64,000 nt of DNA from Gnetum montanum (taxonomy: Eukaryota > Streptophyta > Gnetopsida > Gnetales > Gnetaceae), in NCBI GenBank assembly GCA_015680685.1, contig MNCI01026213.1, positions 156,697 through 220,696 of the forward strand, given 5' to 3'. Positions 36,910 to 48,769 of the stretch are shown here, piece after piece. A program made the translations under genes and the position numbers. Each line of letters starts with the position of its first letter. Within the stretch, counting starts at the first letter, position 1. The notes beneath the pieces are model-generated. The model saw nothing but the letters and a program-made list of their open reading frames with translations. It was not told the DNA's origin and made no database searches.

Positions 36910-37900
36910 GATATGTATAGTAGATGTGGTCATGATGCTAGTGGAGCCCATAAATCAAAAGATCCTAATGATGGATAGGAGTAGTGATCCTACAAATAGG
37001 CAACCAGATCTTATACAACAGTTGTTATAGATCTTGGAGCAGCATGTTGTAGCTAGTGATGCTCCTATTCTCATGGTTAAGAAAGTGGAAAGTGGTAGTG
37101 GTAGTGGTAGTGGAGGCCCAAGAAAAATCAAACAAGTAATCTATTAATCGGAAACTAGTAAAGTAGTTTAAAAAATTTGGACCTCATAAATTTGATGGCA
37201 CTGAAGATCCTATTGTATCTATAGAATGGTTAGAGGAGTTATAAAAGGCTTTTAATTTGATGGATTGCTCATTGGTTTAGTAGACTCACTTAGCAGTCTA
37301 CCAGTTGGATAGCTGAAGAGTAGGCCAAGGTATGGATTGGCAAAGAGGTGGCATGGGATGATTTTTTGACACCTTTCAAAGCCTATTATGTGTCTACCCA
37401 ATATGCTCAGGCCAAGGAGGATGAGTTCTATCATTTGTATTAGGGTCATTTGTCTATGGCAAAGTACGATGCTCATTTTTCTGAACTTAGTAGTTATGTA
37501 CCATAGATGTAGACACATGCTCAGACATGGACAAATAGATTTGTTAGAGGGTTGAGACCATCCTTGAAGAACCACATTTTACCCCTCAAATTGACATCCT
37601 ATGATGAGGCTAGAGCAATAGCCATGGATCTAGAGAGGAGTCAACATGAAGATGTAGCTTGTAAAGAGAGGCCTTTCCCCTCTAAGAAACCTCATCGTCA
37701 TGGAGGAGAGTGTCTAACACTAGCTCATGGTCCTACAATTGGAGTTGGTTGTGAAGTTATTATTTTTTATAAATGTAGGTAGCCAGGCCATCTATAGAGA
37801 GATTTCTAGAATTGTTTTAGATGTGGGAAGCCAGGGCATCAGGCTTGCGAGTGTCCAAAATAGGTAGGTGATAGTGGACGAGGTAGAGGTTGAGGACAAT
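36910..37900 (+). pseudogene. Element F gag with two zinc knuckles
   Basis: The capsid-type reading FGPHKFDGTEDP (about 37180) leads into a W-L-E-x-[IL] block, FLTPFKAYYVSTQYAQAKED-like sequence after a frame change, and FVRGLRPSLKNHI LPLKLTSYDEA at 37540-37610. This is a Retrotrans_gag domain. Two CCHC knuckles follow. The second, CFRCGKPGHQACEC (37813-37854), is intact. The first (YKCR-x-PGHL-x-RDF) has lost its outer cysteines. A GGTAGT microsatellite at about 37090-37115 encodes a Gly/Ser run. Many stops are present. Confidence 0.8.
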
Positions 37901-37929
37901 GAACTCTAGTTCAAGATGGATGTGGAATG

Positions 37930-38400
37930 CTAGTCACTCAACTAGGAGGAGGGGACTAGAAGACTCAAGGATGAGTGTATGCCTTAGTAGACCAACCATT
38001 GGATGTGCAACCAAACACAATGATGGAAATGGAAGGTATGATTTTGGACTTTGCTATGTTAAATTTATTTGATCTAGGTTCTAGCCATTCTTTTCTAGAT
38101 CCTACAATTGCACATCATGTAGCTCTTGTATGTCATTCTCCTTCTCCTAGGGTGATAGTATCTTCTACTAGGGATCATGAAACTTGAATTGATTAGTTAT
38201 GTATAGGTGTGCTAGAAGAATGGGAAGGTGTGCAATGGGTTAGTGATTTACATGTTATGGATCTTAGGGTATATGATGTAATTTGGAGATGGATTGGTTT
38301 TCATAATTTAATGGTAGTTTGGACTATCAGCAAAATCTCCTACAACTACAATCACTCAATGGTGCTCCAATTGAGGTACAAACTTGTTTAAGGACTGCCT
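37930..38400 (+). pseudogene. Element F protease
   Basis: At about 38065 the frame reads LFDLGSSHSFLDPTIAHHV, the chromovirus retropepsin site (L-F-D-S-G-[AS]-[ST]-H-S-F) with the Ser of D-S-G replaced by Leu. A distal block DLHVMDLRVYDVIWRW (38238-38290) matches the L-x-V-L-D-x-x-x-[YF]-D-[VA]-I-L-G-M-D-W motif. The substitutions make it inactive. The motif set points to the Tekay/Del type of chromovirus. Confidence 0.75.
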
Positions 38401-38499
38401 ATCTAGATTTGGTCTCCTCTCAAATGTAATGTAGGATGCTTCAAAAATGGCATGAATACTTTGTAACTATAACTTATAAAATAGATATGATGGAAATAG

Positions 38500-39367
38500 A
38501 TCAAATTCCTATGGTTTAAAAATTCTCTAATGTGTTCTAGTTAGAATTACTAGGTTTTCCACTGAGGTGAGAGGTCGAGCTCAAGGTCAAACATAAACCT
38601 AGTACAAAGCTTATTTTAAAGGCTCCATAAAGGATGTCTCCTATAGAGCTAATAGAGCTAAGGATTTTACTACATGAATTGCTAGACAAAGGCCTCATTC
38701 AACCTAGTGTATCACCATGGGATGCACCTATGCTATTTGTTAAAAATAAGAATGGGGATCTGTAACTATGCATAGATTTTAGGCAACTAAACTAGGTGAC
38801 TATGAAAAATAAATATTCTCTACCATGCATTAATGACTTGTTTGATCAACTTCAGGAAGCTCATGTATTCTCAGAGATTGATCTCAAGTTTGGGCATCAT
38901 CAGGTGCTAGTTTGTGAACAAGATGTGTCAAAGACAACATTCAAAATACAATATGGTCATTATGAGTTTTTGGTGCTTCCATTTTGATTGACAAATATAC
39001 TAGTAGTTTTCATGCACCTCATGAATAGTGTGATGCAGAAATTCCTTGATCAGTTTCTAAATGTGTTCATAGATGATATCTTGGTATATTCTCCTAATGA
39101 GCAGTTGCATGCAAAGCACTTACAAATGGTATTATAGACTTTCATGTGGTACTAACTATATGATCAACCATATAAGTGTTTATTTTGATAGGTAGATATT
39201 CAGTTCTTGGGACATGTGCTATCATGAGCTAGTATCTCTATAGATCATACAAAAGATTGTAGTCATTCATTATTAGCCTATGCCATAATTAGTAGTGGAG
39301 GTGCAAAGTTTCTTGGGATTTGCAAGATATTATTGGAGGTTTGTGAAACATTTTTCTTACATTGTGA
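38500..39367 (+). pseudogene. Element F reverse transcriptase, truncated
   Basis: RT blocks occur in order: [20 protein letters not shown] (38630), [75 protein letters not shown] and VFIDDILVYSPNE, the last with intact catalytic D-D (39064-39081). FLGFARYYWRFVKHFS near 39310 opens the RNase H connection. The reading then stops abruptly at 39367, exactly where LTR H begins, so H inserted here and the rest of F lies beyond the window or is lost. Stops occur at several codons. Confidence 0.85.
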
Positions 39368-40310
39368 TGAGTAGCGAGGTACCCCTATTCCCAATCATAC
39401 AAATCATAAGTGTTCATGCACGATCTAGTTGAATTTCATGGACTTTGTCATTTCCAGTGCACTAGCCCTTTAGGAAGTGAATCTAGCCTTAAGGTCAATC
39501 ATTGTCTTCTCAATTACACTTGTGACATTCATTGGTATGGTTAAGTGTAACTAAGGCATTTTATTTGTATTATTTTTATGTTTTATAGTTGAGTGCTTGA
39601 AATGTAAATAAAATAGGGATTTAATTAACTAATCTAAATTAACTAATTAACTAATCATTTAGCTAATCTTAACATAAATATCTATTCCCACTTTCTGTAC
39701 ACATCCTAAACCCACGTATTCATTGTTGGGTGACCAAATGCTATGCTACTGTGCATACCAAGTAATAATACTACTAGGATTACCAAGCGAATACATGTTA
39801 CACTTGAAACAGTTGTACTTATGTGTGTAATCTATCTGGCTTAATTGCTTATCTAACATAGGAACTAGAGAATAATTAATAATTAATTGAAATAATTTAA
39901 TAAATAATTAAAAATAGTAAATTTATAAAAAAAATATCTAATCTATCCAAAGTGTTGCATGGTTTATCAGAGAGCTCATCTTTATTGCCACATAGACTAT
40001 CATCCTTAGGTACAAAAATGCTCAAATAAAGACTCATACATAATGACTCTTGCTGTAGGCACTCAAGGGAAAAATTCTAACTTTTGAATTCAAAAAATGT
40101 AAGAGCTTCATTTCTACTAAAATCCATATTGGCATAAATGCTATTGGTAGGCATGTGTTTATAGGCAATGAACAAAAACTATGTTGATGAGGCCTCATTG
40201 ATGCAAGGTGAGATGTGTCGATGAGGCCTTGTAGACACAGTCAATTACATCAATGAGGCCTCATCGATGCAGCCAACCAATGACAACTCATCATACTAAT
40301 ATGACTAAAT
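39368..40310 (-). mobile_element. 3' LTR of element H (A/B family)
   Basis: Minus-orientation LTR, diverged from LTRs A and B but clearly alignable: tgagtagcgaggtacc at 39368 against tgagtagtaggtatcc at 10766, and the ccaagtaataatactactagg series at 39759. A TATA box on the minus strand (tataaaca, 40157-40164) lies just downstream of two palindromes. It is the 3' LTR because H's internal sequence lies to its right. The inner boundary near 40310 is approximate. Confidence 0.7.
40187..40264. promoter_or_regulatory. Repeated 12-bp palindrome in the H LTR U3
   Basis: The perfect palindrome atgaggcctcat occurs at 40187-40198 and 40253-40264, with a half-site gatgaggcctt near 40220. All lie within about 100 bases upstream of the minus-strand TATA box. 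This suggests a dimeric factor site. Which factor binds is unknown. Confidence 0.5.
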
Positions 40311-42321
40311 GAAAACTCATTCTTAAGTTTTTTTACAAAATTGGGAAGGTATGGGATTATTGATTAAATTTTCTTCAACAAAACAAATTGATTGACTTTG
40401 ACAAGAAATGGAGTACCTGGGTTTATGAATCAACACATTACAAAAATTGTGGTGTTTAGGATACAAAATTAAACACCATGACACAACTCTTCAAAAATTA
40501 GACAACATGATTCTTGATGGTATGAAGCTTGTTGAAGAGGATCAAATGGTCCCAAGTAGTGGTGGTTCTTCAGGCTTCAAGGGACCTTCACAAGCTTCAC
40601 ATACTAGTGATGGTTGAGGTGGCTACGGTTGTCCTATTGTTGCTTCAACTTTAGATGGAAGGTGGAAAGTATCCAAAAGTGCTTTCATTTTCTCCTTGTT
40701 ACTCCTAGGATCATGCACCATCCATGTAGCTTCCCCAATGTGGGTTGGAACAGGCATGTCCCAAGGACACGATATTGCTAGAAATAACTCTTTAGAATTG
40801 ACAAACCAAGTAGCAAAATTTTTGTGTTCAATGTCAAATACTCTCACTATTTTCTTCAACTCCTTTTAGTCATTCATCCATTTGGCTAGGTCCTCAGTTA
40901 TATATCATTAATATATAAAATGCTCTTTGAGAACTTTGAGTTCAGTGTTAGTAGTCTCAAACTTTTGCTTGGTGTCCTTGTGGTGTTTGAACTTGGCCTC
41001 AGATAGTAGATATGAGCTAGCCACTTGTTTCTTCAATTTCAACCATATCCATCTAGCTCTCAGCATTACTAGGTTTTTATAATGGATATTGGCAAACTCT
41101 ATATACTCTCACATTTCCTTTATCTACAACTCCTTCAAGAAAATCTTCACCTTGTTGTAGGCATCAATCCCATCAAGGATGGGCTACCACATCTCTCCTT
41201 TTTGCTAGAGTTGCTGGAGGGATTCATTCACTTTTATCTTTGTCATATAGATTTTTTTTTCATTAATTTACTTTTATAAGCCAATTTGGTCCCTGTAGTG
41301 ATTTTTCACCTTCTTAAATTTAAGACGTTCATTTTTCCAAGTGACAATCTTGATGGCAAAATTTTGTTGCATGGTGCATACCTCCTCCACTAACAGATTG
41401 TAGTTCTGCATGGCCAATTTCCTTAGTTTATTGTTGAATCTATTAAGCTACTCCTACTATTGATGAATAAACTCTTGCATTTGATCTCTTTGAGCATCAA
41501 CATTTCACAAGTGATGATTTTGCATGATCAATGCTTCATTCCCTTAGTGCATCTGATTCAAGTCCTTTTTAATTAAGTGTGTTTTAGCTTCTATCACAAA
41601 TTGTTTAAAAATGGCCATTACTACTTCCTCCTCAACCTTTTGAATTCATTCTTGAAGCTATTTGATAGCTTCATCTCTTGTCATTACTAGGCTAAGGATT
41701 ACTTGTTTTGCAAGTTGAGCACAAAGTTCAGCAACCTCCATGGCCAAGCATTGATTTTGCTCTTAGGACATTTGTAGTTGCCCTTCCAAGATGATGCATC
41801 TACCCCTTACATTCAACAACTTCAATTACTTACAATGATGTTCTTTAAAAGATCAAAGATGTTTGAAATTAGTTGTCTAATTTCTACCAGTCATTCTAGC
41901 AGTTGTTCTTGCTAGGATGTGTTCAATTTTTCAATGATCATGCCTATGAACATCTACACATCTTGATGTGCAGATACATTTGGTACAAATGCTATGGATC
42001 CATTCAGTTCTTTAGCTACTACTTCTACCATTTTTTATTATCCTTGGTGTTGCATCACCAAGATAGTTTCCTCTTCACCTTCCTCCAACCTCACCGAGAA
42101 AGTGGTACCATTCCTAGAGATTTTTGGGAATAGATGGTATGTTGCTAGTCACACCATCACCTCTTAAGCATTGGGATCCAACCTTAAAGGTAGCTACATT
42201 ATTTGGGCAGAGAAAATGGAATCACCCCTCTCCATCTAACTCATTGTTTGAGCCACCTCATTAAGGTGACTCATTGCTAGTTGATACACAAATGGATGCA
42301 CCCCCCTCATTCCTACTCATT
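40311..42321 (-). pseudogene. Element H extra ORF, C-terminal coiled-coil half
   Basis: The minus-strand reading leaves the G insertion point at 42321 in a Ser/Asn/Gly-rich linker. It then gives long Lys/Glu/Gln/Leu stretches broken by stops (NNKLRKLAMQNYNLL, VVMAIFKQFVIEAKTHLIKK and similar). It ends in a better-kept frame at 40859-40623 (FATWFVNSKELFLAISCPWD). This lies next to H's 3' LTR, the position of the third, env-like ORF in Athila elements. The N-terminal half is at 63374-64000, on the far side of G. No transmembrane segment was convincing. Function unknown. Confidence 0.5.
42317..42321. other. Target-site duplication of element G, left copy
   Basis: Sequence tcatt, identical to 63374-63378 on the other side of G. 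A 5-bp duplication is normal for gypsy integrase. Confidence 0.85.
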
Positions 42322-42462
42322 TGAAACACCACTAATTTTGGCCTAACACTTTGAAATAAGAACTACCCACACTTGATCTTTTGGAGGAAAAAACTTTGAG
42401 CTTGTCTTAGGCACACATGCTAGCTTGTCTTGGAACTCATGCTGGATTGCAAATTTTGTCAC

Positions 42463-42970
42463 TCACGCTGCAGGTCACGCTGTGGCATGAGTCCAACTTG
42501 ACCAACTTTTAGAGCCTCAAAACTAAGTAAAAATGACTCGATTTCAAGGGTGCAAGTCATCTTCAGGGTTCACTAATGACAACTATGGATCGCAGGCATC
42601 AGAATGTCAGATTTCAACTCAAAATTGTAGGTTTTCAGAAGATTTTTTGGAGTCATGCCACAAGTCACGTTGCAGGTCACGTTGCAGCATAAGTCCAGCG
42701 TGACCAACTCCAAGAGCCTCCAAACTGAGTTGAAACCATCCAAATTATAGGTTGAAAATCATCCTTAGCGCTCATGATCGACAACCTCCAGTCCTATCTT
42801 CAAAATTTCAAAATTCATAATGTCAAATTTCAGCTCAAAATTGCAAGTTTTCGGAAGTTTCTTGAAGTCACGCTGCAGGTCATGCTACAGCATGAGTCTA
42901 GCATGACCTATCCAAAATAGCTCCAAATCAGACACATTCAAGTTCAAATTCCAAATTTTAGATCACTATT
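42463..42970. repeat. ~203-bp tandem repeat in G LTR U3
   Basis: tcac(g)(c/t)tgcagg recurs at 42463, 42665 and 42868. Each is followed by gaccaact(t)...gagcctc(a/c)aaactgag and later by a tcagatttcagctcaaaattg block. The third copy is partial. The same array is in the 3' LTR. The core ccaacttt...gagcc..gaaactgagtt is shared with the 192-bp repeats of LTR J. Confidence 0.8.
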
Positions 42971-43478
42971 AGGATTAGACACATTCAGGGCAATAGTTGC
43001 ATTCAAGGAACAGGCTTCAGAAATCAAAATTTTATGTCAAATGTCTCATTTTACCTCACTTAGGCTGAGGTCACATTGAAGACATGCCCAGCATGAATGC
43101 CCAACGTGAGCGCAAGTAAACACACCTTAAAAATACATGGAACCACCCAAATCAACATCCTGTAGTAGTCAAATCAAACATCCAAAAGTTTCAAGTGAGC
43201 CAGAGCCAATTTCTCTTATTGTACATCATCCTTTCAATGTAAATTTTCATTTGTGGGCTTGTTGAGCCCTCATGTTCTAAATTGTATGTGCTTGTATGGG
43301 CTTGAGTAAGCCACATGTTGTAAGATACAATGCATTTGGTCTAGAACATAGCTTGCCCACACGCGCCCAACTCACATACAGTTGTATATTGGACACATGT
43401 CACTTGATCTGCCTTTCATCTCATCTCCTAGCTATTGATTCCATTCTTGAATTCTACACCCAAGCCTGGCCCAGCCCT

Positions 43479-43486
43479 ATAAATAT
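43479..43486 (+). promoter_or_regulatory. TATA box of element G 5' LTR
   Basis: tataaata in ccctataaatatcc, conserved in the 3' LTR at 62820-62827. Position, about two thirds into the LTR, suits a U3/R boundary. Confidence 0.65.
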
Positions 43487-44037
43487 CCTATCAATTCACA
43501 TAAATGGGGGTTGGCAATTCTGAAGGTTGACAACTTAGGAAACTCAAACTAGAAATCCTTAGGTGCTTGGCACACTTGACTCCTAGCATCCAAGCACTTT
43601 TGAAACACATCACAACACATCACCTGGGGCTTGGCACTTGACCTGCAATCCACACATGCAGCTATGCTTTAACCAGTGCATATATTTTCTAAGCAATACA
43701 ATATAGTTCATTTTGCCAACCATTATTCTATTTACTCTATTTTATGTTCATTTTACGTTTCATTTACAATACTAGTTCTACATGCATTTCTGTTTACATT
43801 TCGTACTTGCTGTTTACATTTTAAAACATCAGTTATGATAACCCTAGCACAAGCCATAGTTTATGCTCGAGAAAGTACTTGGTTGATTTGCATGCAGACC
43901 ATCCAAGGCACTCGGCCTTCATTTACTTTTCTAGCTTGCCCTCAGGCGAAGGCAAGGTCAGCTATGTTTGCTTGATGATCTTTTAGTGTTTGTTTTCCTT
44001 CCAGCCTTACACCGATGATTTAGGTTAGTACAGTAAA

Positions 44038-44057
44038 TTGGAGCTAGAAGAAGGGCC
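44038..44057 (+). other. Primer-site candidate of element G
   Basis: ttggagctagaagaagggcc begins six bases after the LTR end. Element D has ttggaactagaaggagtgcc at the same place. It does not match the initiator-methionine or the classic Athila primer site. The tRNA is unidentified. Confidence 0.5.
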
Positions 44058-44460
44058 TGACTTGCTTGTTGTTGTCTGTTAAAATGTTAATCATGCTACC
44101 TGTCCAAACGCTGCATAGAAAAAATGCTGAAACTAAAGCCCAGATTGTCCAGTTAGCTTACATATGGAGGCTTGACTTACCCATCCTGTCCATCCATCCT
44201 AATACCTCATGTTGTAGTGAACTCACGATGTAGCCTACTCACGTTGTTACTCTATTGCCTCACATTGTAGTCTGATCACGGGTCACACTGTTGGTCATGC
44301 TAGTCAAGCTGTAGTTTGGTCATACTGTTGGTCACACTGGTCATGTAGCAGTTGCTCATATTCAACATTGGTTAGACTAGTTTACTCACGTTTATTATGG
44401 AATCCTCACAAATTACCCTGGTAACATTGCCGACCTTTGACTTTGGAACTAAAACGTCAA
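44058..44460 (+). other. Element G leader
   Basis: Untranslated leader with a run of variants of tcacgttg/tcacactg (44220-44400), the same motif that recurs in the LTR and the spacer. No ORF. Confidence 0.5.
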
Positions 44461-47100
44461 ACCCTGTGACTACTATAGAGTCCATAACTATCATCGAACA
44501 GATAAACCCCCAAGGCCCTACACACTAGTCACTCAGGCTACTAGGTAGAGACCCTACCTATGCAACTCTTATACCTGAATAGTATAACTTCATCTATGTC
44601 AAGATCCAAGCCAACTTACCCATCGATCATGTAGAGAGAGAAGTAAAGCGAGACTATGAACTTATCCACAAAGGAGGTCATGAATTCATCCCCTTAGCAT
44701 TTGAGATAATCCTACTCTCTGAGCACCACCATAAACTCATATCCTAGCTTCTCATGATGAGAAGCCAAGACTTACAGACACCTCCGATAGAGCTTCAGGG
44801 TGGAGATGAGGAAGACGACTTCGCAGCCCAATTTGAACATGGGGATTCATACCATACTGTCAATCCCCATGCCCATACAAACCCATTATTTCAACCTTTC
44901 CTAGAAGATACTATATTTCCACCACCAGCTTTTCTACAAGAAGTAGCCATTCCCATTCCCATCTTCTCCAAGTCCAATGTTCGATCTAATGTGTCCACTT
45001 CCATCATACCTCTACAAATACAATCCCAACAACCTCCACCCTAAACTAATGTAGGATCGACCTCTTGACCTTAAGTGATTGGGATGCCTTTGATCATGCT
45101 ATCTTCAACATTCATCCATTACCTACCTCAAGTGCAAATCCAGCAAGCACCATTGGTCACTTCACAACCTGTGACTAGGTAGTGGATCCCACTAGTTGAT
45201 TAGCAAAACCTGTCTACCCATTACAGCATACCACACTCCGTTGTCTCAGCCCCTAATGTCGTCCCACCACAACAAATAATATTCCAACAACCTATCTTTC
45301 GACAAAAAATGCAACAATCAAATCATTATCAGTTACCATCAACCCAATCCACCAGTTTTCCTACCATCCAAGAGTGGGAAGATACAAAAAAAAAATGATG
45401 CACTCATTAGTAGAAGAATTAAAACGTCTTAAAATTGTGAACACTAAGGAAGTCAAGGTACTAGACTTCTATCAAGATGATCCAATTGACCCCTCAGTTC
45501 CACTACTAACCTTGCTAAAGGAAGTTTCGTTAGCTCAGCTAACTAAGTACAATGGAGCGGGAGACCCAAATTATTACCTAGTAACATTCTGAATAGAATG
45601 TATATTGCTTCAAGCATGGCCTCATGTAATTCTATGTGTGTTTGTTATGTCCTTAACTGGGAAAGTCCTAGAATGGTACTGAGCTTTACCTCATAGCTCC
45701 ATATCTTCTCTAGAAGACTTGTTGCATCAGTTTGTTACCCATTTCAAATACAATATGAAACTTGAAGCCACATTAGATAGCTTGATTCAAATTAAATAAG
45801 TACCATTAGATCCAGCACAAAAATTTATCCAAAGGTGGAGTGTGACCCTAGATTAAGTTCACAAGCCTATACCTGAAACATATCTACTTACCATCCTTAA
45901 GGTGGCTGCAAATGACTTTATTAAATCAAAAATTTACTATTTAAAACCCCGTACCATGAGCCAAGAATTTGTGCAAATTAAAGACATAGAAGAGGCTTCA
46001 CAAACAAGCAATGACCTAGCCTACTCAACCTTTAGGAGCCAACATACTAGGAAAGATAAATGCAAGATGAAGATAGCAGCAGTGGCTAAGACAACCCGAC
46101 CTAGCCATCCAAGACAAAAATGAAAACAACCAGCTATCCCAAATGGCTATGAAAGAAATACACCTACCCCTACACCTGAAACTTTCTCAAATAGGAACAC
46201 CAACATGGGTCATGCCCGTACATTCAAAAGAAAAGAACCCGCTCAATACACACCTTTGTCCATGAAACCTTCACAATTTCTCGATAAGATTCTAAAGGCT
46301 AGGCTAATAAAACATAAACAAATGTCTCCCCTAGCATCTCAAAAACATGATACATTCTATGAGCTAGCCAAAAACCATCCTTAGCAACAGCTAATGAACC
46401 ACCCATTCCAAGAGGTTTTAGGTTGGATAGGTTTTGCGAGTATCATCAATGACCCGATCATGGAACTAATTACTATTTCACCTTGAAATAGGATATACAA
46501 CACATGATTGATAGGGGTGAAGTAGTATTCAATGAGGCAAACCTAGTAAGACCTCAAAACCAGCCCATGGGGGGCTACAAGGATCCTCTCAATGCTCGTG
46601 AAGCACCATATGTGATTAATACTATCCACGTGGAGAGTAGACAAGATGTCCCACAAAAATCTTTTGTGATTTGTAGACCTTCAGAAAACACACCTACCCC
46701 AACATCTCCTTGAACCCCTTTCACCATACATGCATCTTAGGCACCACAAAAACAATTCGTTATCCACATACCTCATTCTATCGCCACGATGACCATACGG
46801 TCTGAAAATCGACCCATTCCTTTTGTGACCCCGGTGCCAAAACACCCTAGCACACAATCAACCTATACTCCCTCACGACCTTTGCGAGAATGTCTTGCTG
46901 ATAGGTTAACAAAAGAGCATATGGAAAGAGAAAACTATAGGCACAAATTAGGACCACCAAAGCCTACACCGCTAAACGTTGTTCCTATGGGTCCATTTGT
47001 TAATGCACCTAGTACGAGTCATCAAAACAAGGATTACATCATGGGTTGTGTCCCAAACCCAGCACCCTTAATAACTAACGCAAAAATTCCTCCACGGAAA
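44460..47100 (+). pseudogene. Element G gag
   Basis: The N-terminal part (44600-45040) includes VEREVKRDYELIHKGGHEFI-like sequence and a Pro/Gln-rich linker. The capsid domain is at 45374-45800: LTKYNGAGDPNYYLVTF, then a LTGKVLEWY block and SLEDLLHQFVTHFKYN, typical of Tat Gag. Near 46433 lies CEYHQ-x-PDHGTNYYFTLK, the C-x-x-H-x(n)-H knuckle of this group, followed by IDRGEVVF. Gag would form the particle and package RNA. Several stops and frameshifts are present, but long open stretches remain (44754-45044, 46789-47166). Confidence 0.8.
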
Positions 47101-47950
47101 TACAAATGCTGGGTCAAATGGACCAAGTATTCACTAATAAAGGTGTTCCAAATAGTAAAGACCTAGCAAGCGCATTAACCCAGGCCACACAAGCCTTAAA
47201 ACGAAAGAATACTTCTTTAAATTTGTATGACCTAGTAATGACTTTATTAGTACATCGGGAAGCTCTTGTAAAGATGATGACCTCGATCCCTATTAGTGAG
47301 GACCTTCCTATAGATGAACCATCCATTTATGCAGTATTGTCCCCACAACTTTAGGAATCAAAGACCACATCCCTAGAGTTTTGTGCTAAGGACATTAAGC
47401 TAGATGAGAAAACATGAGAAGTTACCACAACCCCTAGTTCATCATGATATAGGTTGATCATTTCAAGATATGTAGGGTGCATGTTAATGATGATGTGGCC
47501 ACAAATGTAATATCTTTTCTTATCATCAAAAAACTGGGGTTTATTGAACAAATACAGCCCATGACAACCTCTTTCTTGAAATCCTCTAGTGGTTCCCGTG
47601 TTGAAGTGAAAGGCATGATTACCTTAGATTTCATAGCTGGGAACCAATTCCCCACATCAGTTGAATTCATAGTGGTTGATGAAATGCCTAGGTCTAATTT
47701 GACCCTAGGACATCCCTGGCTAGCTCAACTTAAAGTTGTATCCTCACCAATCCATCAGGAGATCCACCTACCTTACAAGGGTGGTGAAATCATCATACAT
47801 GGAGATATGACTGTATCGATCACTTCCTCACATCCTAAGGTAGGTCAAGAGTCAAAAATTGAGTTCGTTGAGCCTAAGAAAGAAACTATGAACATACATC
47901 AAGACATGAACCGAACGTTAAATCACAATCCTACTAGGATTAAATAAACA
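47100..47950 (+). pseudogene. Element G protease
   Basis: The frame 47477-47947 encodes the distal retropepsin of Tat elements: a long insert, then SVEFIVVDEMPRSNLTLGHP WLAQLKVVSS, matching the F-x-V-x-D-x-x-x-x-Y-N-x-[IL]-L-G-R-P-W-[LI] motif with H for R. Upstream at 47130-47350 lies a helical linker. The active-site D-[ST]-G was not seen and is probably lost near 47420. After the protease the frame runs to a TAA at 47945 and coding similarity continues to about 48105, where the spacer begins. Confidence 0.75.
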
Positions 47951-48119
47951 CAAGAAGATGCAAACATAGGAGCCATTCCTACTAATGTCTTCTGGTCAAA
48001 ACTACCCTTTGACATCACCGATGAAGGGGAGGATGAGTATAAAATCATACCCACATGCCCAACCCCACACGTTAAGCTACAAAAAATCAAGAGGCAACTA
48101 AACAACTAGAATGAAATCA

Positions 48120-48254
48120 CCACATGCCCGAAATGATGTTAAACTACCACATGTCCCAAATGACGTTAAACTAACACATGTATAATATGACGTTAAACTA
48201 CCACATGTCCGAAAAGACATTAAACTACCACATGTCTATAATGATGGTAAACTA
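48120..48254. repeat. Five-copy 27-bp tandem repeat
   Basis: Unit ccacatgtccgaaatgacgttaaacta, five copies with a few changes. It begins where protease similarity ends. Shorter cousins (catgtggccaagtatgacc, ttaaactacc) lie at 53797-53865 on the far side of the antisense gene. Confidence 0.88.
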
Positions 48255-48769
48255 GCCACGGTCAGAAATAACTGGTTCCTTTTAAAAGTTTCCTAAAATG
48301 GTTATTGCTTTTGGCCCACTATGGCATAAAATTGGTAACCTTTCTTTCTTAGCAACAGAAAAAAATAGTCCACTATGACTTTAAACTGATCTGAATAGCC
48401 AGAAATGGCTTTAAACTAGGATTCAATACATTGCAAAGCTTACAAACATTCACCACGTTATGTCAAATTTGAGTTTAAATGATACAAGTTGCAGTCTAGA
48501 TTTATGTCTTATTGTTGCTTTCTTCTTTTGCAAGAATTGATTTACGTTTTTTTTCCACCATCTTACATTTAGTTACACGCATATGTTCATGATAATATTG
48601 GAAAAAAGCAAATAAAAGAGAAAACATATAAAATAAAAAAAATGATACATCAATATGGTAGAAAAATTTCAACATATTAAGCCATAACTAGGTCCATGTC
48701 ATTACATTTGTCAACCATACATTTCCATCAAACATTCAAAAAAATCAAAAGACATCTAATAACTAAAAT
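48255..48769 (+). other. Spacer between repeats and antisense gene
   Basis: Non-coding sequence with two more tgac(t)ttaaact variants (near 48375 and 48410). It becomes A-rich towards 48620. No coding signal on either strand. Confidence 0.45.

Larger units (their letters stand above)
42322..44032 (+). mobile_element. Element G 5' LTR
   Basis: 1711 bp, tgaaacaccac to ggttagtaca. It aligns along its length with 61665-63373. It contains three copies of a ~203-bp repeat (landmark tcacgctgcagg at 42463, 42665 and 42868), a TATA box at 43479, and a C/T-rich region with cattttacatttcatttaca-like phrases before the end. Confidence 0.92.

Noticed and set aside
48120-48254. Regular short repeats suggesting a CRISPR array
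   Set aside because: The 27-bp units abut with no spacers. The same holds for the 24-bp and 38-bp arrays. The context is a plant retrotransposon.
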